DNA of 8,513 nucleotides, taken from positions 1 to 8,513 of the forward strand of contig JAUUYV010000053.1 in the NCBI GenBank assembly GCA_030590275.1, read 5' to 3'. The translations under genes and the position numbers were made by a program. The DNA is from Porticoccaceae bacterium. GTDB lineage: Bacteria; Pseudomonadota; Gammaproteobacteria; Pseudomonadales; Porticoccaceae. This document shows, piece after piece, positions 6,824 through 8,513 of the stretch. The notes below the pieces were generated by a model. The model did not search any database. It saw nothing but the letters and a program-made list of their open reading frames with translations, and was not told the DNA's origin. How positions within the stretch are numbered: the first letter of the stretch is position 1; each line of letters begins with the position of its first letter.

Positions 6824-7738
6824 ATGGGAAATGTGGGTACTTTAGAATCAATGACTACGTTACAGGTGAAAAAACGCGGCCAGGTCCAAAAGGGAGAGAA
6901 ACAAATAATATTTGATCTCAATGCTAAAAATGGCTCAATTAAATGGAATGCGGATAGTTCGTATCCGTACGATGAGAAAATAGCCCTGCTCGACTACGAG
7001 CAGCAGAAGCATGAATTACAGATAGAACTGCTCAAGTTGCAGAATTGGGTGAAAGAGACCAAACAGCGTATTGTGATTATCTTTGAAGGTCGAGATGCAG
7101 CAGGAAAAGGTGGCACAATTAAACGCTTTATGGAACACCTCAACCCACGGGGCGCCAGAGTCGTTGCTTTAGAGAAACCCACCGCCCGAGAACGTAATCA
7201 GTGGTACTTTCAGCGCTATATCCAGCACCTCCCAAGTAAAGGCGAGATCGTTCTGTTTGACCGTTCCTGGTATAACCGCGCTGGCGTCGATAAAGTGATG
7301 GGGTTTTGTACCGACCACGAACACCTGGAATTTTTACGTCAAGCACCAGAGCTTGAGCGGATGTTGGTCAATAGTGGGATAATTCTCTTTAAATACTGGT
7401 TCTCAGTGAACAGAGAAGAGCAGTTCAGACGCTTTAAATCACGCCAGAAAGATCAGTTAAAACAGTGGAAACTTAGCCCAGTGGATATGGCATCCCTCGA
7501 GCACTGGGACGATTACTCCAAAGCAAAACAGATCATGTTTTTCCACACTGACACCAAGGATGCTCCCTGGACAGTCATTCGCTCCGACGATAAAAAACGT
7601 GGGCGAGTAAACTGCATGCGCCATTTCTTGTCATCACTGGACTATACCAACAAAGATGCCAGCGTAGTTGGTGACGCGGATCCCTTGATTGCTGGCCCAG
7701 TGATGCATATTCACGAACACGAAGAATCCTCTATTTAA
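6824..7738 (+). CDS. ppk2: Polyphosphate kinase 2 (PPK2 family, single domain)
   Basis: A 304-residue cytoplasmic P-loop kinase of the PPK2 family, which moves phosphate between inorganic polyphosphate and nucleoside diphosphates (usually polyP + ADP or GDP to the triphosphate, reversibly). The Walker A motif is GRDAAGKGG at 89-97. The family signature DRSWYNRAGV is at 146-155, D146 being the Walker B-type acidic residue. An Arg/Lys-rich lid covers about 196-221 (NREEQFRRF then SRQKDQLKQW). One domain of this size, followed by MGFC, resembles the PPK2 class I (PA0141-like) group; nucleotide preference cannot be read from sequence. ATG 6824 is the first start after an in-frame TAG (6818-6820) but lacks a good Shine-Dalgarno. 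ATG 6851, nine codons later, is possible and keeps every motif. The lysine-rich gene 30 bp downstream is probably cotranscribed. Confidence 0.95.
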   Translation: MGNVGTLESMTTLQVKKRGQVQKGEKQIIFDLNAKNGSIKWNADSSYPYDEKIALLDYEQQKHELQIELLKLQNWVKETKQRIVIIFEGRDAAGKGGTIKRFMEHLNPRGARVVALEKPTARERNQWYFQRYIQHLPSKGEIVLFDRSWYNRAGVDKVMGFCTDHEHLEFLRQAPELERMLVNSGIILFKYWFSVNREEQFRRFKSRQKDQLKQWKLSPVDMASLEHWDDYSKAKQIMFFHTDTKDAPWTVIRSDDKKRGRVNCMRHFLSSLDYTNKDASVVGDADPLIAGPVMHIHEHEESSI

Positions 7739-7756
7739 ATACCTGCTAATGCTTCA

Positions 7757-7762
7757 AAGGAG
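7757..7762 (+). promoter_or_regulatory. Strong ribosome binding site of the H1-like gene
   Basis: AAGGAG lies 6 nt before the ATG at 7769, inside the 30-bp gap after the ppk2 stop. It is the best Shine-Dalgarno in the window. It fixes the start of the small gene and suggests high translation relative to ppk2, which has no clear site of its own. Confidence 0.85.
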
Positions 7763-7768
7763 ATCTTA

Positions 7769-8038
7769 ATGAAGTCTAACAAGAAGTTAAAAAGTCTTGA
7801 AAGTTTAATGACGAAATCAAAAGAACGTCTCGATAATGCAATACAGCAGGCCGACAAAGCCGCAAAACGTGCAGAGAAAGCAAAAAAATCTGCTGAGAAA
7901 GCTGGCGACTATCTCAAGGAAGTTGAAGTCCTGCTAAAAAAAGCACAATCAAAAAAAGCTGCCAAAAAGCAGGCGGCAAAAAAAGCTGCCATCAAAAGGG
8001 CAAAAAAATCATCAACAAAGAAAAAGAAATCTAAATAA
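7769..8038 (+). CDS. Small lysine/alanine-rich histone H1-like protein
   Basis: The 89-residue product is extremely basic: by my count 29 Lys and 16 Ala, one aromatic residue (Tyr48), no Cys or Trp, and no signal peptide or membrane segment. Residues 1-58 have regular charged/aliphatic spacing (ESLMTKSKERLDNAIQQADK and onward), consistent with a helix or coiled coil. Residues 59-89 are a KKAAKK-type tail ending KKKKSK, like the tails of bacterial histone H1-like proteins such as AlgP. A polycation of this kind is expected to bind DNA or another polyanion; polyphosphate is a natural suggestion given ppk2 just upstream. Low-complexity sequence makes homology hard to judge, so I leave the symbol blank. 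The strong AAGGAG site and the 30-bp gap from ppk2 support a real, cotranscribed gene. Confidence 0.8.
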   Translation: MKSNKKLKSLESLMTKSKERLDNAIQQADKAAKRAEKAKKSAEKAGDYLKEVEVLLKKAQSKKAAKKQAAKKAAIKRAKKSSTKKKKSK

Positions 8039-8372
8039 GAAAAAAATCCTATGAGGAAAAAATGCATTGTCAATTCTAGTCAGGTTTTACTCACTAGAAT
8101 TGACGAAGTCAGAACCGAGGATTTATGAACGGTTTCATGTTTATGCTTTTTGTGAAGTCTATGAGCTTCGATTGATCTATTAACCTGACTATTGGCGTTA
8201 TCGAGTTAATGTGGCGTTTTGTCTGCTAATAAAGGAGGTGCCACCAGGAGCTGTTAGGCTCTTACCGGCCTTTTCAGTCTTTCCAGCGACCCCCTTCTAC
8301 CCTGGTTAAACGATCGGTGCTAGTATCCACAGCCATTGACTCCATCAACCACGCTATTAATAAGAGGTTTGC
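8039..8372. other. Non-coding gap between the H1-like gene and the GST-like gene
   Basis: This 334-bp stretch has no convincing gene. It begins with two A-runs (8040-8046 and 8057-8062), then a perfect 12-bp inverted repeat (8069-8104). A 16-codon reading frame at 8125-8175 has a GAGG upstream but nothing else to support it. The rest has only weak dyads, such as GGTGCCACC near 8240, and no promoter I trust. TTGACT at 8336-8341 resembles a -35 box but has no partner at proper spacing. Confidence 0.5.
8069..8104 (-). terminator. Perfect 12-bp stem-loop with an A-rich left flank
   Basis: GTCAATTCTAGT (8069-8080) and ACTAGAATTGAC (8093-8104) are exact reverse complements around a 12-nt loop. On the plus strand no T-tract follows, so it is a poor intrinsic terminator for ppk2/H1-like. 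On the minus strand the stem is followed after a few bases by six T (8062-8057), which is terminator-like for leftward transcription. No minus-strand gene is seen to the right, so the direction is puzzling. It could also be an mRNA 3'-end stabiliser or a binding site. Confidence 0.45.
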
Positions 8373-8513
8373 ATGAAACTGATTGATTCTTTTGGCCCCA
8401 ACCCACGTATGGTTCGCATGTTTATTGCGGAAAAAGGCATAGAGCTTCTGGTAGAAGAGGTTGATTTATTAGCGGGGGAGAACCGTCAAAAACCCTATAC
8501 AGACCGCAACCCA
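8373..8513 (+). CDS. Glutathione S-transferase-like protein (partial, C-terminus off the right edge)
   Basis: Forty-seven codons run open to the window end from an ATG preceded by AAGAGG (8362-8367) at 5-nt spacing. The peptide opens MKLIDSFGPNPRMVRMFIAEKG and continues through VDLLAGENRQKPY to RNP. This is the beta-alpha-beta start of the thioredoxin-like N-terminal domain of bacterial glutathione S-transferases. Ser6 and the PNPR turn lie where the glutathione-activating residue and helix 1 occur in that family. The NP at the end normally leads into the segment before the cis-Pro loop. Family members conjugate or reduce substrates with glutathione in the cytoplasm. The substrate and the C-terminal helical domain cannot be judged from this fragment. 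It is separated from the upstream genes by 334 bp and is probably transcribed on its own. Confidence 0.85.
   Translation, partial: MKLIDSFGPNPRMVRMFIAEKGIELLVEEVDLLAGENRQKPYTDRNP

Noticed and set aside
7140..7346. Minus-strand 68-codon frame inside ppk2
   Set aside because: It is antisense to the PPK2 signature DRSWYNR region; constraint on that protein explains the open frame.
8125..8175. 16-codon reading frame with GAGG upstream (MNGFMFMLFVKSMSFD)
   Set aside because: It is too short to separate from chance, with only a partial ribosome binding site and no other support. Ribosome profiling or conservation would be needed to revive it.

Overview
The window looks like a piece of a gammaproteobacterial chromosome. 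The protein sequences resemble those families in marine or environmental members such as the Cellvibrio/Saccharophagus or Pseudomonas-like groups, though I cannot name a genus. The main taxonomic clues are an E. coli-type LexA operator (CTGT-N8-ACAG class), an imuA-imuB-dnaE2 cassette of the kind common in proteobacteria, and mid-range base composition.

Layout. Positions 1-498 (minus strand) hold the N-terminal 166 residues of an exported dihaem c-type cytochrome that runs off the left edge. A 425-bp divergent intergenic region (499-923) carries a candidate promoter for the cytochrome and, at its right end, an almost perfect LexA operator. Positions 924-6637 (plus) hold a tightly packed three-gene SOS mutagenesis operon: imuA, then imuB 9 bp later, then dnaE2, whose start codon shares one base with the imuB stop. 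A 186-bp gap with several short inverted repeats follows. Next come ppk2 (6824-7738, polyphosphate kinase 2) and, 30 bp further, a small lysine/alanine-rich histone H1-like gene (7769-8038) with a strong ribosome binding site. A 334-bp non-coding stretch (8039-8372) contains a perfect 12-bp inverted repeat. The window ends in the first 47 codons of a glutathione S-transferase-like gene (8373-8513).

How the genes work together. LexA should repress imuABC from the 897-916 operator until DNA damage activates RecA. DnaE2 is then the error-prone polymerase. ImuB is a Y-family-like protein that has lost the polymerase carboxylates and probably acts as the clamp-binding hub. ImuA is the RecA-fold accessory factor. 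No lexA2 gene is linked to the cassette here. The ppk2/H1-like pair looks like an independent unit: one gene handles polyphosphate, and the other encodes a polycation that could bind DNA or polyphosphate.

No mobile element, CRISPR array, tRNA or rRNA was recognised. The mutagenesis cassette is a known system. The least explained items are the ppk2/H1-like pairing and the stem-loop sequences in the gaps.
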